Below, one piece after another: positions 36,332-45,400 of a stretch of DNA of 64,000 bases; position 1 is the first letter of the stretch, and every line of letters begins with the position of its first letter. Below the pieces are notes generated by a model. The model saw only the letters and a list, made by a program, of their open reading frames with translations, was not told where the DNA came from and ran no database searches. This DNA comes from Nitrospirales bacterium. GTDB lineage: Bacteria; Nitrospirota; Nitrospiria; Nitrospirales; UBA8639. Location of the stretch: NCBI GenBank assembly GCA_021603905.1, contig BQIU01000004.1, forward strand, positions 36,855 through 100,854, in the 5' to 3' direction. Position numbers and translations under genes: made by a program.

Positions 36332-37540
36332 TTACAGGCCGATCTGAAACCCAAGCATGTACCGCTCTTCGCTATTCGTCGCGCTACTGTTGGGACCAGG
36401 AAACCCATAAATCCCCGTTCCCTCGCCGCTCACTTTGTCGAATTCGGCGATCAGCCGTATATTCGGTTGGAGGTAGTATGTCGCATTCACCGAAACTTGC
36501 GTGCCATTGGCGGTGGCTGGGTTATTGGGACCTCCCGTTACAAATGCGGTATCTTGCAATTCGAACCGACCATCAAGAAACAGTTTTTCCGGAACCACTT
36601 CGAAAATAGTTTCCACTAAATAGTTTCGTCGTTGCTGTCCGTTCACTCCCCCGATATCCCAATTATGAAAATACCCAAGAATGAGTTCGAGAGGACCATG
36701 CCAAAGATTCATAGTTACATCGAGTTGCTGCCGTGTTCGGCCATCGATGACGGGAGAAGGATTGTCGGAATTGTTTTTCGTATTAATGTAGCGAATCCCA
36801 AGAACCTGATCCGCAATGGTATAGGTTGACCAAAGATAGTATCCCGCTAGCTTCTTATCCAAGTTAACGGCTGGAGTATTAGCACCGGAGTCTCGCTCAT
36901 CGTTGACGATTCCTCCGGCGTATCGCAGTCGTCTCCATTCTCCATTCAACTCCACGCCGGTGACATTAAAGGTGATAGGGGAAAGATAACGTTGAAAGGT
37001 GAGTCGCCGTTTCTGGGAGAGATAGTAATTTTCATTCAGCATCATTCCTCCACGAAGATTGAGGAGGCTCCCTGGTAACAGATCGCTAAATTGGATCCAG
37101 GCTTGTTCCGTGCCAAATTCCTCACCATCGGCCACTTCTTGTGCAAACTCCAACAAGTACCCCACTTTGGGCGCAGCAGTACCGGCAACCATCAGCTCGA
37201 CTTCTTCGATCTCAAACGCACTTTTGGTACTTAGCCGTGCCTCGGTGACGGGGTCGTCCTGATGGCTGATCCGCAACCGCCCCACGGCCAGTGCTGAAAT
37301 CGGAAGAGTGCTCTGGTCCCAAATAAATTTGCCATCTTCTCCGGGAAGGCGATACCCACGCTGCTTATAGTCCTTTCCAAACGGATTCAGGCGAGGGAAC
37401 GCGGAATGGCATTCATTACATGGCAAGCCATGTAGCCGGGAAAAAGATGGGACCGCTGAAGCGGGATTAGGTGGAATCAGAATGGCCAGGCTGACAAAAA
37501 TCGTCGCTAGCGCCAGCATGGTGCCCAGCAATTTCCTCAT
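36332..37540 (-). CDS. Outer-membrane beta-barrel protein with N-terminal c-type heme site
   Basis: The 402 residues start with a signal peptide ending near ASA, then a CNECH heme motif at residues 41-45, then about 330 residues of alternating beta strands ending in the aromatic-hydrophobic RYMLGFQIGL typical of outer-membrane porins. It would place a heme at the periplasmic face of a porin. It is the last gene of the bc module (Rieske, cytochrome b/c, cytochrome c, this). An AAAGGAGGACATC leader precedes the ATG. Confidence 0.8.
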   Translation of the reverse strand: MRKLLGTMLALATIFVSLAILIPPNPASAVPSFSRLHGLPCNECHSAFPRLNPFGKDYKQRGYRLPGEDGKFIWDQSTLPISALAVGRLRISHQDDPVTEARLSTKSAFEIEEVELMVAGTAAPKVGYLLEFAQEVADGEEFGTEQAWIQFSDLLPGSLLNLRGGMMLNENYYLSQKRRLTFQRYLSPITFNVTGVELNGEWRRLRYAGGIVNDERDSGANTPAVNLDKKLAGYYLWSTYTIADQVLGIRYINTKNNSDNPSPVIDGRTRQQLDVTMNLWHGPLELILGYFHNWDIGGVNGQQRRNYLVETIFEVVPEKLFLDGRFELQDTAFVTGGPNNPATANGTQVSVNATYYLQPNIRLIAEFDKVSGEGTGIYGFPGPNSSATNSEERYMLGFQIGL

Positions 37541-37636
37541 GATGTCCTCCTTTTGAATTCAATACGGTTTCGCCAACGGTGCCGACATTGCTCTTTGAGG
37601 GCGGCACGGCTTCCGCCAGGAACAATCCATACGTTA

Positions 37637-38152
37637 TTACATAGTTGATTGACCAAAGGTCCGCATGTACGCGATGACCTGCCAACGCTGCTGCTCCGTA
37701 AGGTGTCTCGCATGACCTTGCATCTTGGTCCGTCGCTTCCCCTCAGAAATTTCCCAAAACCACATGGCATCACTTTTTTGAGCTTCTTGAGGATCGGAAA
37801 GATCCGGTGCCCCACGCCCTTTTCTTGTGGGCTTGCCGTCAATGCCGTGACACCCCGCGCAGTTGACGTCGGCATTCGCGGTGCCCTCATAAATTGCCTT
37901 CCCCGTAGCGAGCACCTTGGGATCGGTCCGCCATCCCTTTGGCATGTGTTTGTCCCGATATTCAGGGGGAATTGCCGGAGAGGATTCTTGGGGTTTGTTC
38001 TCCCCTTCCGATAACCCGAACAACGGAAAGGCCTCATTTGGATAGAGCATGGCCATGGCCATAACCACACTCGTGACAGCAATGCCTCTTCTTAGGATTT
38101 GGCGACTGTTTTCTAGGACTACATCGTGAAAAAAAGTTGATTGACTCCTCAT
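37637..38152 (-). CDS. Monoheme cytochrome c
   Basis: A 171-residue exported protein with an N-terminal signal or anchor at about residues 20-42 and one heme motif CAGCH at 98-102. Met148 in KMQGHARHLTEQQ is the probable sixth ligand. YMRTF near the end is typical of class I cytochromes. It lies 34 bases after cytochrome b and is likely the electron acceptor of that complex. GAGGAGGTGTAGTGG precedes the ATG. Confidence 0.88.
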   Translation of the reverse strand: MRSQSTFFHDVVLENSRQILRRGIAVTSVVMAMAMLYPNEAFPLFGLSEGENKPQESSPAIPPEYRDKHMPKGWRTDPKVLATGKAIYEGTANADVNCAGCHGIDGKPTRKGRGAPDLSDPQEAQKSDAMWFWEISEGKRRTKMQGHARHLTEQQRWQVIAYMRTFGQSTM

Positions 38153-38186
38153 CCACTACACCTCCTCATTCGATCAGTTCGTGGTG

Positions 38187-39503
38187 TTACTTTTTCAAAA
38201 CCAGCATATAATTGGTCAGATCGCTCAACTCATCTTCGTTAAGCCCGTATTCCGGCATGTCGGAATCTGGGACGACGGCTTGGGGATCACGGAAATGACG
38301 GATTAGCCAATCCCGGTCACGAACATCACCCACATATGAAAGATCAGGAGCAAAGGCTTCCCCTTCCCCATGGATGCGATGGCAACCCGCGCAATCGAGT
38401 TCCTGATACAAAGCTTTTCCCCGCAGGACCGATGGATCGCTTGTTGGAAGGGAAGTCACTTCATAGAAAGACAAACCTAAAAAGGTAAAGACCACCAATA
38501 AAAAACCCGCGCCAGCCCCCATGACCATTGGACGAGAAACCGGCCGTCTACCCTGGCGACGATCCAGCCAGGGGAGAGCGAACAGACCCAAGATAAACAG
38601 AATAGGAAGCACCACCGTTCCCACAATTTCGAATGGTCCCTCCAAATATTTGAGGAGCTGGTAATAAAAGAGAAAGTACCATTCCGGAACCGGCGTGAAC
38701 GTGTTATCGGAAGGGTTGGCCGGATCGGAAAGTGGTGCTGGCACTGATAGGGCTAGGGTGGCGATGAGCGCAAAGGCCACGCCAATAGCCACGGCATCCA
38801 TTGTCACTTGCTTAGGCCAAAATGGTTCCCGAATGCGGGCCGCCTGTTCCTCATCCCATGGACCCGCCGGGCCCACCCGCCGCAGGATGAACAGATGCAC
38901 CACGACAAGCCCCATCACGAGCCACGGTAAAAACAGGGTGTGGAGGGCAAAAAATCGAGTGAGCGTCATGGCGCCGAGAGATTGGCCACCTCGGATAATT
39001 CGCACAAGTACATCCCCAATCACCGGAAGAGTCCCGACCATGTTGATCCCAACTTGGGTGGCCCAATAGGCACGCTGATCCCAGGGGAGGAGGTACCCGC
39101 TGAATCCAAACGCCAAGGTGAGGATCAGGAGCACGACGCCAACAACCCACAACAATTCACGTGGCTTTTTGTACGCGCCGTACAAAAACACTTGCAGCAT
39201 GTGCAGTCCAATGGCCACCATCATGCCACTGGCACCCCAATGGTGGAGCCCGCGGATGAATGAGCCGAATTCCACGTCATTCGTAATGTACTGAATACTC
39301 ACATAGGCGTGTTCGGTCGAAGGTGAGTAATAGATAGAAAGAAACATGCCGGTGAGCATTTGGAGGAAAAAGAAAAACAAGGTGATGCTGCCAAAAATGT
39401 AAATCCAGCTTGCTCCGCCGGGAATTGGCTCCTCCAACAGCGCGATTTTTACCGGCCCAAGGTTCAGCCGTTCATCTAGCCATCGATATATTCGCCGTCC
39501 CAC
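38187..39503 (-). CDS. Cytochrome b with fused C-terminal cytochrome c domain
   Basis: This 438-residue protein joins a full cytochrome b (b6 and subunit IV parts) to a c-heme domain. Heme b ligands are in RGLHHWGAS, GLHMLQVF, FFALHTLFLPW and VHLFILRR; the quinol site motif is PEWYFLFYYQLL. The c domain has CAGCH at 371-375 and Met416 in DSDMPEYG. Quinol oxidation would deliver electrons directly to the attached heme. The GTG start follows AAGGAGTGTTCT. Confidence 0.92.
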   Translation of the reverse strand: MGRRIYRWLDERLNLGPVKIALLEEPIPGGASWIYIFGSITLFFFFLQMLTGMFLSIYYSPSTEHAYVSIQYITNDVEFGSFIRGLHHWGASGMMVAIGLHMLQVFLYGAYKKPRELLWVVGVVLLILTLAFGFSGYLLPWDQRAYWATQVGINMVGTLPVIGDVLVRIIRGGQSLGAMTLTRFFALHTLFLPWLVMGLVVVHLFILRRVGPAGPWDEEQAARIREPFWPKQVTMDAVAIGVAFALIATLALSVPAPLSDPANPSDNTFTPVPEWYFLFYYQLLKYLEGPFEIVGTVVLPILFILGLFALPWLDRRQGRRPVSRPMVMGAGAGFLLVVFTFLGLSFYEVTSLPTSDPSVLRGKALYQELDCAGCHRIHGEGEAFAPDLSYVGDVRDRDWLIRHFRDPQAVVPDSDMPEYGLNEDELSDLTNYMLVLKK

Positions 39504-39530
39504 AGAACACTCCTTGCCTCAAAATGATCG

Positions 39531-40043
39531 TTACAATTCAATCTTTGCCGCCGTGCCCGCCTTAAATTCTTTGTAGATCACCAACACCCGCCCGTTTTCA
39601 ATTTTTGCCGGGAGCGAATCCAATGGTCGGGGAGCAGGTCCCGCCAGCACCTTGCCATCCAAGGCGAAGTAACTATTGTGGCAAGGGCAGTAAAATTGCC
39701 GCTGTCCCGCCTCCCACCGATAACCACAGCCCAAATGAGTACACAGAGGAGAAAAAACGGTTATCGCTCCTTTGCCATCTTTGACAGCCCAGACCGATTT
39801 CTTCGTTGCCGTCTTCTGCCACCCATCAGTGACAGAATGAATGCAGTCCATTTCTTTGGGGGATGCTGGTTCAACGCTTTCTACTGGTCCGACATCATGC
39901 CAGCTCAATTTCTGCCGTTTGAGGGCAGGCAAAATCGTATAGCCGACAAGTGGGATTCCCACGGCCACGCCAATTGTCGCCGCAATAACCCCGCTCACCC
40001 ACCCAAGAAATGTTCGGCGCCCTTCGCCTTCAGAAGCGTTCAT
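39531..40043 (-). CDS. Rieske iron-sulfur protein
   Basis: This 170-residue protein has a Tat-like or anchored N-terminus (RRTFLGWVSG, one membrane helix) and the 2Fe-2S motifs CTHLGC (residues 101-106) and CPCH (119-122). It carries electrons from quinol at the bc complex. The ATG at 40043 behind AAGGAGATCTC is chosen; a longer reading adds 17 residues without a ribosome site. It precedes cytochrome b by 27 bases. Confidence 0.93.
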   Translation of the reverse strand: MNASEGEGRRTFLGWVSGVIAATIGVAVGIPLVGYTILPALKRQKLSWHDVGPVESVEPASPKEMDCIHSVTDGWQKTATKKSVWAVKDGKGAITVFSPLCTHLGCGYRWEAGQRQFYCPCHNSYFALDGKVLAGPAPRPLDSLPAKIENGRVLVIYKEFKAGTAAKIEL

Positions 40044-40164
40044 GAGATCTCCTTCATTGAATTCCTCTCCAGACCGATGGTTGGCCGGTTTCATACCATC
40101 TCTTTTGTCCTTCTTGTGAGCCGCTTACCGTCTTTTTTCACGCCATCACATGGGGCCAGCCGGG

Positions 40165-40383
40165 CTACTTTTCGGGTTTGGCGCTCAGAACTTCTCGCTC
40201 TGCTTGCAGCCAGTGATCAAAGTCATGGCCATGGCAACAACCCTCTTGCTCGTACAGCTCATAGGCCCGATGAGCGATACACACCTGAAGATCATCGCCT
40301 TCTGGTTTTTCCTGACTACCCTGAGTTGGACCTGGTGCTTCCTCATCGCGATTTCTGTTCTTGAATAACTGCTGCTTTGGCAT
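40165..40383 (-). CDS. DUF2934 protein
   Basis: The 72-residue protein has a polar N-terminus and the compact IAHRAYELYEQEGCCHGHDFDHWLQAE motif of DUF2934, a short helical domain often followed by Glu-rich residues. It has no known function. An AAGGAGGCGCATC leader supports translation. It lies upstream of the Rieske gene on the same strand. Confidence 0.75.
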   Translation of the reverse strand: MPKQQLFKNRNRDEEAPGPTQGSQEKPEGDDLQVCIAHRAYELYEQEGCCHGHDFDHWLQAEREVLSAKPEK

Positions 40384-40413
40384 GATGCGCCTCCTTACTT
40401 TAAGTTTGCTGTC

Positions 40414-41421
40414 TCAATAAACTGTGATGTGCTTCTTAACGGAAACACAGGTGCTCCGGACTTTTACACGACTTGCCTGTATGGGCGGCAGAGTCGAAAG
40501 AAGGCTCAAAGGGAATGCGGGTTGCTTGCCGATCTTCAGTAGCGTCTCAACAATTCGTTCAGGCTTGCCCCAGTCACTCCAAAGAACGCCATTCAGTTGA
40601 ATCATGGTTACATGTTCCGGGGCTTGCTGAAGCAACTCTGAAGAAAAGTTTCTCTCGGGCATGACCCGATAGATGGCATCTAAAACCTTACCTTCTTCCG
40701 GGCCTCCGATCGCCCCACACAGCCGCTCAAAAAGCGGCATCATCTCAGGAAAACATTGCCAGCCGAGCTCCCACAGTTTTTGTACCTTGGCAGCCAAAAT
40801 GAGGGTATTCCACACGGCTCCAGAATCCATCGCTCGACTGGCTTGAAGGAAATCTGGTTTTTCCAGAAATGCCTGTACCGCCCGCACGTGCCAAGAGGTA
40901 GACTGATCGAGGGTGGACCCTGGTTGAATCCACCCATATTCCAACTCAAGGCGATCCGGTTGTACACCAAGCAGGACCAGCCGCCAGGGTTGTCTCTCCG
41001 CCGTCTGTACTGCAATCTGCACCACTTCTAAAAATCGGTCTTCTGGGTACACAAAATGGTCGGATGGATACAGGACTACCGTGGCGTCCGGATCGCGAGC
41101 CCGGATGTAGGCGAGAGGGAGAAATATTCCAGCCGCGGTGTCCCGGTTCTGTGGCTGACGCAGGACTTTGATCCCCGAAATACCGTCAAGCTGCGTCCAC
41201 GGTTCGCTCCCATGTCCATGCGCAACCACCGTCACTATCCGATCGGAAGTCGTAAGCTTGGCTGCCCGGTGGAGAGTATGCTGAAACATGGACCGGGTTC
41301 CCACAAAGGTACAATACTGTTTAGGCCTGTGACGCCCCAGCCAAGATTGCACCAATGGCCTGACACGCTCTCCTTCCCCTCCCGCTAGAACAATTGCCCA
41401 ATGTTTCTTTGGGGTATTCAT
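40414..41421 (-). CDS. Mannose-1-phosphate guanylyltransferase-like nucleotidyltransferase
   Basis: This 335-residue sugar-nucleotide transferase has the signature AIVLAGGEGERVRPL, RPKQYCTF, the substrate-binding YPSDHFVYPED and FLEKPD. These match the mannose-1-phosphate guanylyltransferase type; the product would be GDP-mannose for polysaccharide synthesis. The ATG at 41421 after AGGGAGGGAACTG is chosen; the 31 residues upstream are not family-like. Which sugar and base are used is inferred. Confidence 0.8.
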   Translation of the reverse strand: MNTPKKHWAIVLAGGEGERVRPLVQSWLGRHRPKQYCTFVGTRSMFQHTLHRAAKLTTSDRIVTVVAHGHGSEPWTQLDGISGIKVLRQPQNRDTAAGIFLPLAYIRARDPDATVVLYPSDHFVYPEDRFLEVVQIAVQTAERQPWRLVLLGVQPDRLELEYGWIQPGSTLDQSTSWHVRAVQAFLEKPDFLQASRAMDSGAVWNTLILAAKVQKLWELGWQCFPEMMPLFERLCGAIGGPEEGKVLDAIYRVMPERNFSSELLQQAPEHVTMIQLNGVLWSDWGKPERIVETLLKIGKQPAFPLSLLSTLPPIQASRVKVRSTCVSVKKHITVY

Positions 41422-41533
41422 CAGTTCCCTCCCTCTTTCACGATACAGGCCGTATCTGTTGGGCCATAATCTCCGGCCATGTGGCTCCCTTATGACACAC
41501 CGAACGAGTTTCACTCCGTTTCATAAAATTCAA

Positions 41534-42184
41534 TCATATATAAGACGTTAAAGGCGTCACCGCATTACAGTTAGTGTGCTTACGACTGATGCCGTACACC
41601 TCTTCTCCTCCGACACAATCGCAGTCCATGAATCCCTGTTCATGGCAGCAAGCCTGGCAGGAGTCCAGGAGTGCATCCTTAAGAGCGCGCCGTGCCCGAT
41701 GCAGACGCACTCGTACGAGGTTGCTCGTAACGCCCAAATCCCTTGCGACTTCTTGGCGCGATTCTCCACGAAGATCGATCCGCTCCAGCATATGAAAATA
41801 CCCGGGCTGGAGCGTAGGCAAAACCTTTATGAAACAGGCACAAATTTTCTCTGGATCATTCTCCTTGGTGCCACCCTGGTCGGTAGGAGAATGAGTATAT
41901 TCTGACTCGCCACGTAGGCGTTGGTTTTCGCTTCGATAAAAATCGGCCGACGTGCTAATGAGTATCCGATAGAGCCACGCGATGACCCTTTCTGGATTTT
42001 TGAGGGCTGCACTATTAGTGAGAGCGCGAAGACAGAATTCCTGAAAGATATCTTCGACACACTCCACGTTCCCTGCCCGTCGGTGAAGAAAAGACAGAAA
42101 CTGTTTGCGATTCTGAATCAGAGCTCCTTCCACGAGTGCTTTCTTTTCATTCAATTCCATATTGATAATCGATGTCACGTCCAT
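41534..42184 (-). CDS. ECF-type sigma factor with Cys-rich C-terminal tail
   Basis: The 216-residue protein has sigma region 2 (CVEDIFQEFCLRAL, AWLYRILIST) and region 4 (SRQEVARDLGVTSNLVRVRLHRARRALKD). After region 4 comes a tail with DSCQACCHEQGFMDCDC and another Cys further on. Such a tail resembles the metal-binding domain of CorE-like (ECF44) copper-dependent sigma factors, although alignment was not possible. No anti-sigma gene is adjacent. The ATG follows GAGGCATACC. Confidence 0.82.
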   Translation of the reverse strand: MDVTSIINMELNEKKALVEGALIQNRKQFLSFLHRRAGNVECVEDIFQEFCLRALTNSAALKNPERVIAWLYRILISTSADFYRSENQRLRGESEYTHSPTDQGGTKENDPEKICACFIKVLPTLQPGYFHMLERIDLRGESRQEVARDLGVTSNLVRVRLHRARRALKDALLDSCQACCHEQGFMDCDCVGGEEVYGISRKHTNCNAVTPLTSYI

Positions 42185-42354
42185 GGTATGCCTCACTTGT
42201 TTTAGTGCCTATTTTTTCGGGATGCCAACTTTATTCACAACTGAGTCTCTCCTCATTTCCTGTATCCAAATTTAAGTGATTGAATACACTCCACCTATGA
42301 ACCCAGAAAGAAACCGCACTCCTGGATTCGTAGACAGCTAAGCTGTGAAGGAAC

Positions 42355-42735
42355 TCAATTTAGAAGGACAGAGAAGTGAAGGAACGGAGGAGGATAGGAA
42401 GATGGTGTGAGCGCGCGCGCTTTGAAAAAACTTTGGGAGATAGGAGATTGGAACAAGTTAGGCCCACTTCCCAGGTTTCCCAGACTTTCCACCTGAAGAA
42501 GGGTAACGGGTAATGGCTTGGATTCGTTTTCAGAGTTTTTGAGCTGATCCGGACAATCACTATTTTGCGATGACGAATGGTGGGAGGCTGGTTGAGACTG
42601 ATGTGTGTCGGTGGCGGAGGCTGGCATTGGGCAAAACACACCCCCCACCCCACAGACCAAAAAGGTCAAGAGTGAAAAATACGTAAGGATTGATTTAATC
42701 TGTCCCGTTTGAGGATTCATGGGAATTTTATGCAT
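42355..42735 (-). CDS. Small exported 'CPMP' protein with His/Ser-rich region, paralogue of 61803-62198
   Basis: A 126-residue protein with a hydrophobic N-terminal segment containing CGVGGVFCPMP, then a His/Ser-rich part (SQPASHHSSSQNSDCP) and a hydrophobic end (FLHFSVLLN). The pattern is shared with the gene beside cusC. It might bind copper in the periplasm; that is inference. It precedes the ECF sigma gene on the same strand. The start is uncertain among three Met codons. Confidence 0.55.
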   Translation of the reverse strand: MHKIPMNPQTGQIKSILTYFSLLTFLVCGVGGVFCPMPASATDTHQSQPASHHSSSQNSDCPDQLKNSENESKPLPVTLLQVESLGNLGSGPNLFQSPISQSFFKARALTPSSYPPPFLHFSVLLN

Positions 42736-43040
42736 TGGTGATACATTTTGAAATAATTGGAATCCGAACTCTCCATTAGGTAAGAATCATGCAAATTAAA
42801 GTCCATTAATAAAAGACCTAAATAAACAGAAACTTGAACAAGTCAGTCATAACGAATAACCGCAAAGTATGTGGCATTTCACCTCAAATGGAAAAATCCG
42901 ACATGCCCCTAATTGCAACACATGATTTGGTTTACTTATTATCCATAGACAGGTTAAAAAAGACTCATGTGTTGTCCTATGGCAAATGCCACTGTCTCGA
43001 ATCGAACAAGAACCCCATGAACCAAAATCTCCTGATGCGC
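42736..43040. other. AT-rich intergenic stretch with a spaced inverted repeat
   Basis: No gene is supported. A nine-base inverted repeat, GTGGCATTT (42871-42879) and AAATGCCAC (42984-42992), encloses about 100 bases. A 111-codon plus frame crosses it but has no family resemblance and runs into the HD-GYP gene antisense. It could hold the promoter of the CPMP gene. Confidence 0.35.
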
Positions 43041-44378
43041 CTACTGCATCAATGCGGCCGTATCTCGGCGAAAGTAACGTTGTATGATGCGGCTGAGTTC
43101 CCCACGTGCGTCGTCGCCTTTCAAGCCATCGAATCGGTTGTATACCTCTCGCGCGATCCCGGTGAATAAGTCCAGCAAATGCGGGTCAAAATGCTCTCCG
43201 CGTCCCTTTTCCAGAATCTCCATTGTGTCGTCGAATGCTAGCGGTTCCTTGTATGGCCGCCATGAGGTTAAGGCATCGAAAACGTCTGCGATAGCGAAAA
43301 TCCGTGCGTTTAGCGGTATGGCGTCCCTGGCCAGGCCCCCGGGGTATCCGCTGCCATCGTATTTTTCGTGATGCGCGCCGACGACATCCTGAGCTTCGGC
43401 CAGCCAGTCCACTCGCCCGATTATGTCGAGGCCGTGCTGCACGTGAGTTTTCATGACCTCAAACTCCGTCTCATCCAGGTTCCCGGGCTTTAGCAGCACA
43501 TTGTCAGGAATGCCGAGTTTGCCAACATCGTGCAGCAGCGCACCCTTGATCAGGGCCTGAATGTACGCGTCGTCGAGGCCAACCTCCTCCGCCAGCCGGA
43601 TCGAATACACCGTCACACGGTAATTATGTGCATCGGTGTCGCCGTCACGTTTCGCAATCGCTCCGCCAAGTACCTGGATAGTCTCCAGATTAGCGTCAAG
43701 TAGGCGGTCGGTCAGTCCGCTTAGACGGCCAAGCAGTTGCGAAACGACTGGGTATAGTATTAGACCGGTGATCAAAATCCCTGTAAACACATGTAAGACC
43801 GTGCGCCAGATGTCAGCTTGCAATCGGGCTTGCTCGGTAGCAGATAGTGCAAAAATGCCATCAAGCCATGCGCGAATCTCTCCGTGCTTATTGGTTAATG
43901 CAATCTGTATGGCAACATACGGACGACTGTCGAGTCGCGTCCTAACGACAAAGCGATCGTTCGATTCGGGCGTCCGAAAGCCGGCCGCGTCCACCGCTTG
44001 GCGGATCTTCTCTAGGCTTAAAAACCTAGTATCTTCCAGTTGAGCCAGTTCCAGACCATCGGCGTCATGCACTCGCGCGTACACAAACCGTCCCTGCTCA
44101 AGCACCTGTTCGTCACCTTCAGCCATGAATGCATCCAGTGAATGCTGCAGTACTCCTGGCTTGAGCAAGCCGAACTGATCGAGTTGGTCGCGGACGGTGA
44201 CATTCCAATGGGCGGCTGTCGCGCGGGCCAGTGCGACGACGCCTTCTTCCATTCGTTGGCGCTCCGTGACCGCGGTGATTCCGGCAAAAACAGCCCCGAG
44301 CAGGATCGCAGTCGTTCCGACACGCAATGCGATGGAACGGCGAACAGAACTGCGGAAATTACCTGGATTCATGGGCAT
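43041..44378 (-). CDS. Membrane HD-GYP domain phosphodiesterase
   Basis: A 445-residue protein with an N-terminal membrane helix, a periplasmic sensor of about 150 residues, a second helix near residue 195 and a C-terminal HD-GYP domain: LHDVGKLGIPDNVLLKP and HHEKYDGSGYP. These hydrolyse cyclic di-GMP. The gene looks more GC-rich in third positions than its neighbours, which could indicate transfer. The start is uncertain: an ATG preceded by a TTG. Confidence 0.9.
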   Translation of the reverse strand: MPMNPGNFRSSVRRSIALRVGTTAILLGAVFAGITAVTERQRMEEGVVALARATAAHWNVTVRDQLDQFGLLKPGVLQHSLDAFMAEGDEQVLEQGRFVYARVHDADGLELAQLEDTRFLSLEKIRQAVDAAGFRTPESNDRFVVRTRLDSRPYVAIQIALTNKHGEIRAWLDGIFALSATEQARLQADIWRTVLHVFTGILITGLILYPVVSQLLGRLSGLTDRLLDANLETIQVLGGAIAKRDGDTDAHNYRVTVYSIRLAEEVGLDDAYIQALIKGALLHDVGKLGIPDNVLLKPGNLDETEFEVMKTHVQHGLDIIGRVDWLAEAQDVVGAHHEKYDGSGYPGGLARDAIPLNARIFAIADVFDALTSWRPYKEPLAFDDTMEILEKGRGEHFDPHLLDLFTGIAREVYNRFDGLKGDDARGELSRIIQRYFRRDTAALMQ

Positions 44379-44424
44379 CAAGCTTCAATCACTTACTGAC
44401 AGCTGTCGTCAATAGTTCGCAGGA

Positions 44425-44544
44425 TCAAAACGTTAAAAAAATTTCGGTTCCAAAAACAGCATTCAATTCCGCTTTCGTCGAGTAAGGCAAGTACTTCTTC
44501 GATTCTCGTCTGACCATCAAGCCAGTGTAGTCCCGGTGAGCCAT
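44425..44544 (-). CDS. Possible 39-residue peptide
   Basis: An ATG-started frame between the HD-GYP and heptaheme genes reads MAHRDYTGLMVRRESKKYLP and ends after 39 codons. It has a weak GAGAGATA leader and no family I recognise. It may be chance. The surrounding 200 bases hold nothing else. Confidence 0.2.
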   Translation of the reverse strand: MAHRDYTGLMVRRESKKYLPYSTKAELNAVFGTEIFLTF

Positions 44545-44578
44545 TATCTCTCAATAATCTTGCGCTTCCTTATTCTTA

Positions 44579-45400
44579 TTAATGATGTTTATACATCCCG
44601 GCTTTTTTTATATCTGGCCATGAGGTGGTCTGATGGCATAAAAAACATTGATCCACTCGGGCCCGGGGCTGGCCAGCCACTCTTTGCGAAATCATGGTGA
44701 AATGCATCATATAATGGCTGGGCGGCGCTTGATGACAGTGGACGCAATCCATTGAATTACCGGGTGGGTGCTGGAATTCGGGAAGGGTCCAGGCTTGTGT
44801 GGCATGGCACGCGGCACAATCCTGGCCAAAGAGTTCAAAATGCCGATCATCATTTTTGTGACAGGTGGCACAGTTCAAAATGGCTTCTTCTGGTGCCAGG
44901 TAACGGTTGGCCAGGGGCGATGCCAGTAGAACTTCTGAATGTTCAAGCCAATTCGTCAGGTTCCAGCGCACCATCTCTGCTTCGCCGAGGAAATCTCCAT
45001 CACTCGGGAGGGTGAACAAGCCGATCTTGGCAAGAGCCCGGTGATCCATATTCGTTGGCTTTCGAACGTGTCCTTGATGTTCGAGATGGCAAGGTCGACA
45101 TTCCCGTACGTCGGCATGAAAGGCCGTCGGCTGACGCTGCAGGAGCGATTCCTCATTGGCATGGCAAAGAATACACTTCATCGCATCCACTCCCATGACA
45201 GCGGTATGACAGGACCCGCAATTCTGTTCCAAAGAAGCATGGACCACGGAGAGCTCCCCTGGACTGACGAGTCGCTGCCAGGTATTCGCTACCATCGGCG
45301 CTCCCACGCTGATATAGACAAGACCTAATCCCCCCAATAATATGAGCAGCGTGACTCCAATCATTCGCAGCCAACCCATAGACCACCATCCGGTTTTCAT
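44579..45400 (-). CDS. Heptaheme membrane-anchored cytochrome c
   Basis: The 273-residue protein starts with a membrane anchor (MIGVTLLILLGGLGLVYISV) and contains seven CxxCH motifs: CGSCH, CILCH, CRPCH, CATCH, CAACH, CVHCH and CFLCH. Many extra His residues provide bis-His coordination. It would carry electrons in the periplasm. Its ATG overlaps the stop of the cytochrome b gene as ATGA, so they are coupled. A longer frame upstream is an overlap artefact. Confidence 0.9.
   Translation of the reverse strand: MKTGWWSMGWLRMIGVTLLILLGGLGLVYISVGAPMVANTWQRLVSPGELSVVHASLEQNCGSCHTAVMGVDAMKCILCHANEESLLQRQPTAFHADVRECRPCHLEHQGHVRKPTNMDHRALAKIGLFTLPSDGDFLGEAEMVRWNLTNWLEHSEVLLASPLANRYLAPEEAILNCATCHKNDDRHFELFGQDCAACHATQAWTLPEFQHPPGNSMDCVHCHQAPPSHYMMHFTMISQRVAGQPRARVDQCFLCHQTTSWPDIKKAGMYKHH

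Noticed and set aside
42871..42992. Nine-base inverted repeat about 100 bases apart as possible mobile-element ends
   Set aside because: Too short, no transposase between the arms and no target duplication seen.
42834..43169. 111-codon plus-strand ORF
   Set aside because: Runs antisense into the HD-GYP gene and has no recognisable domain.
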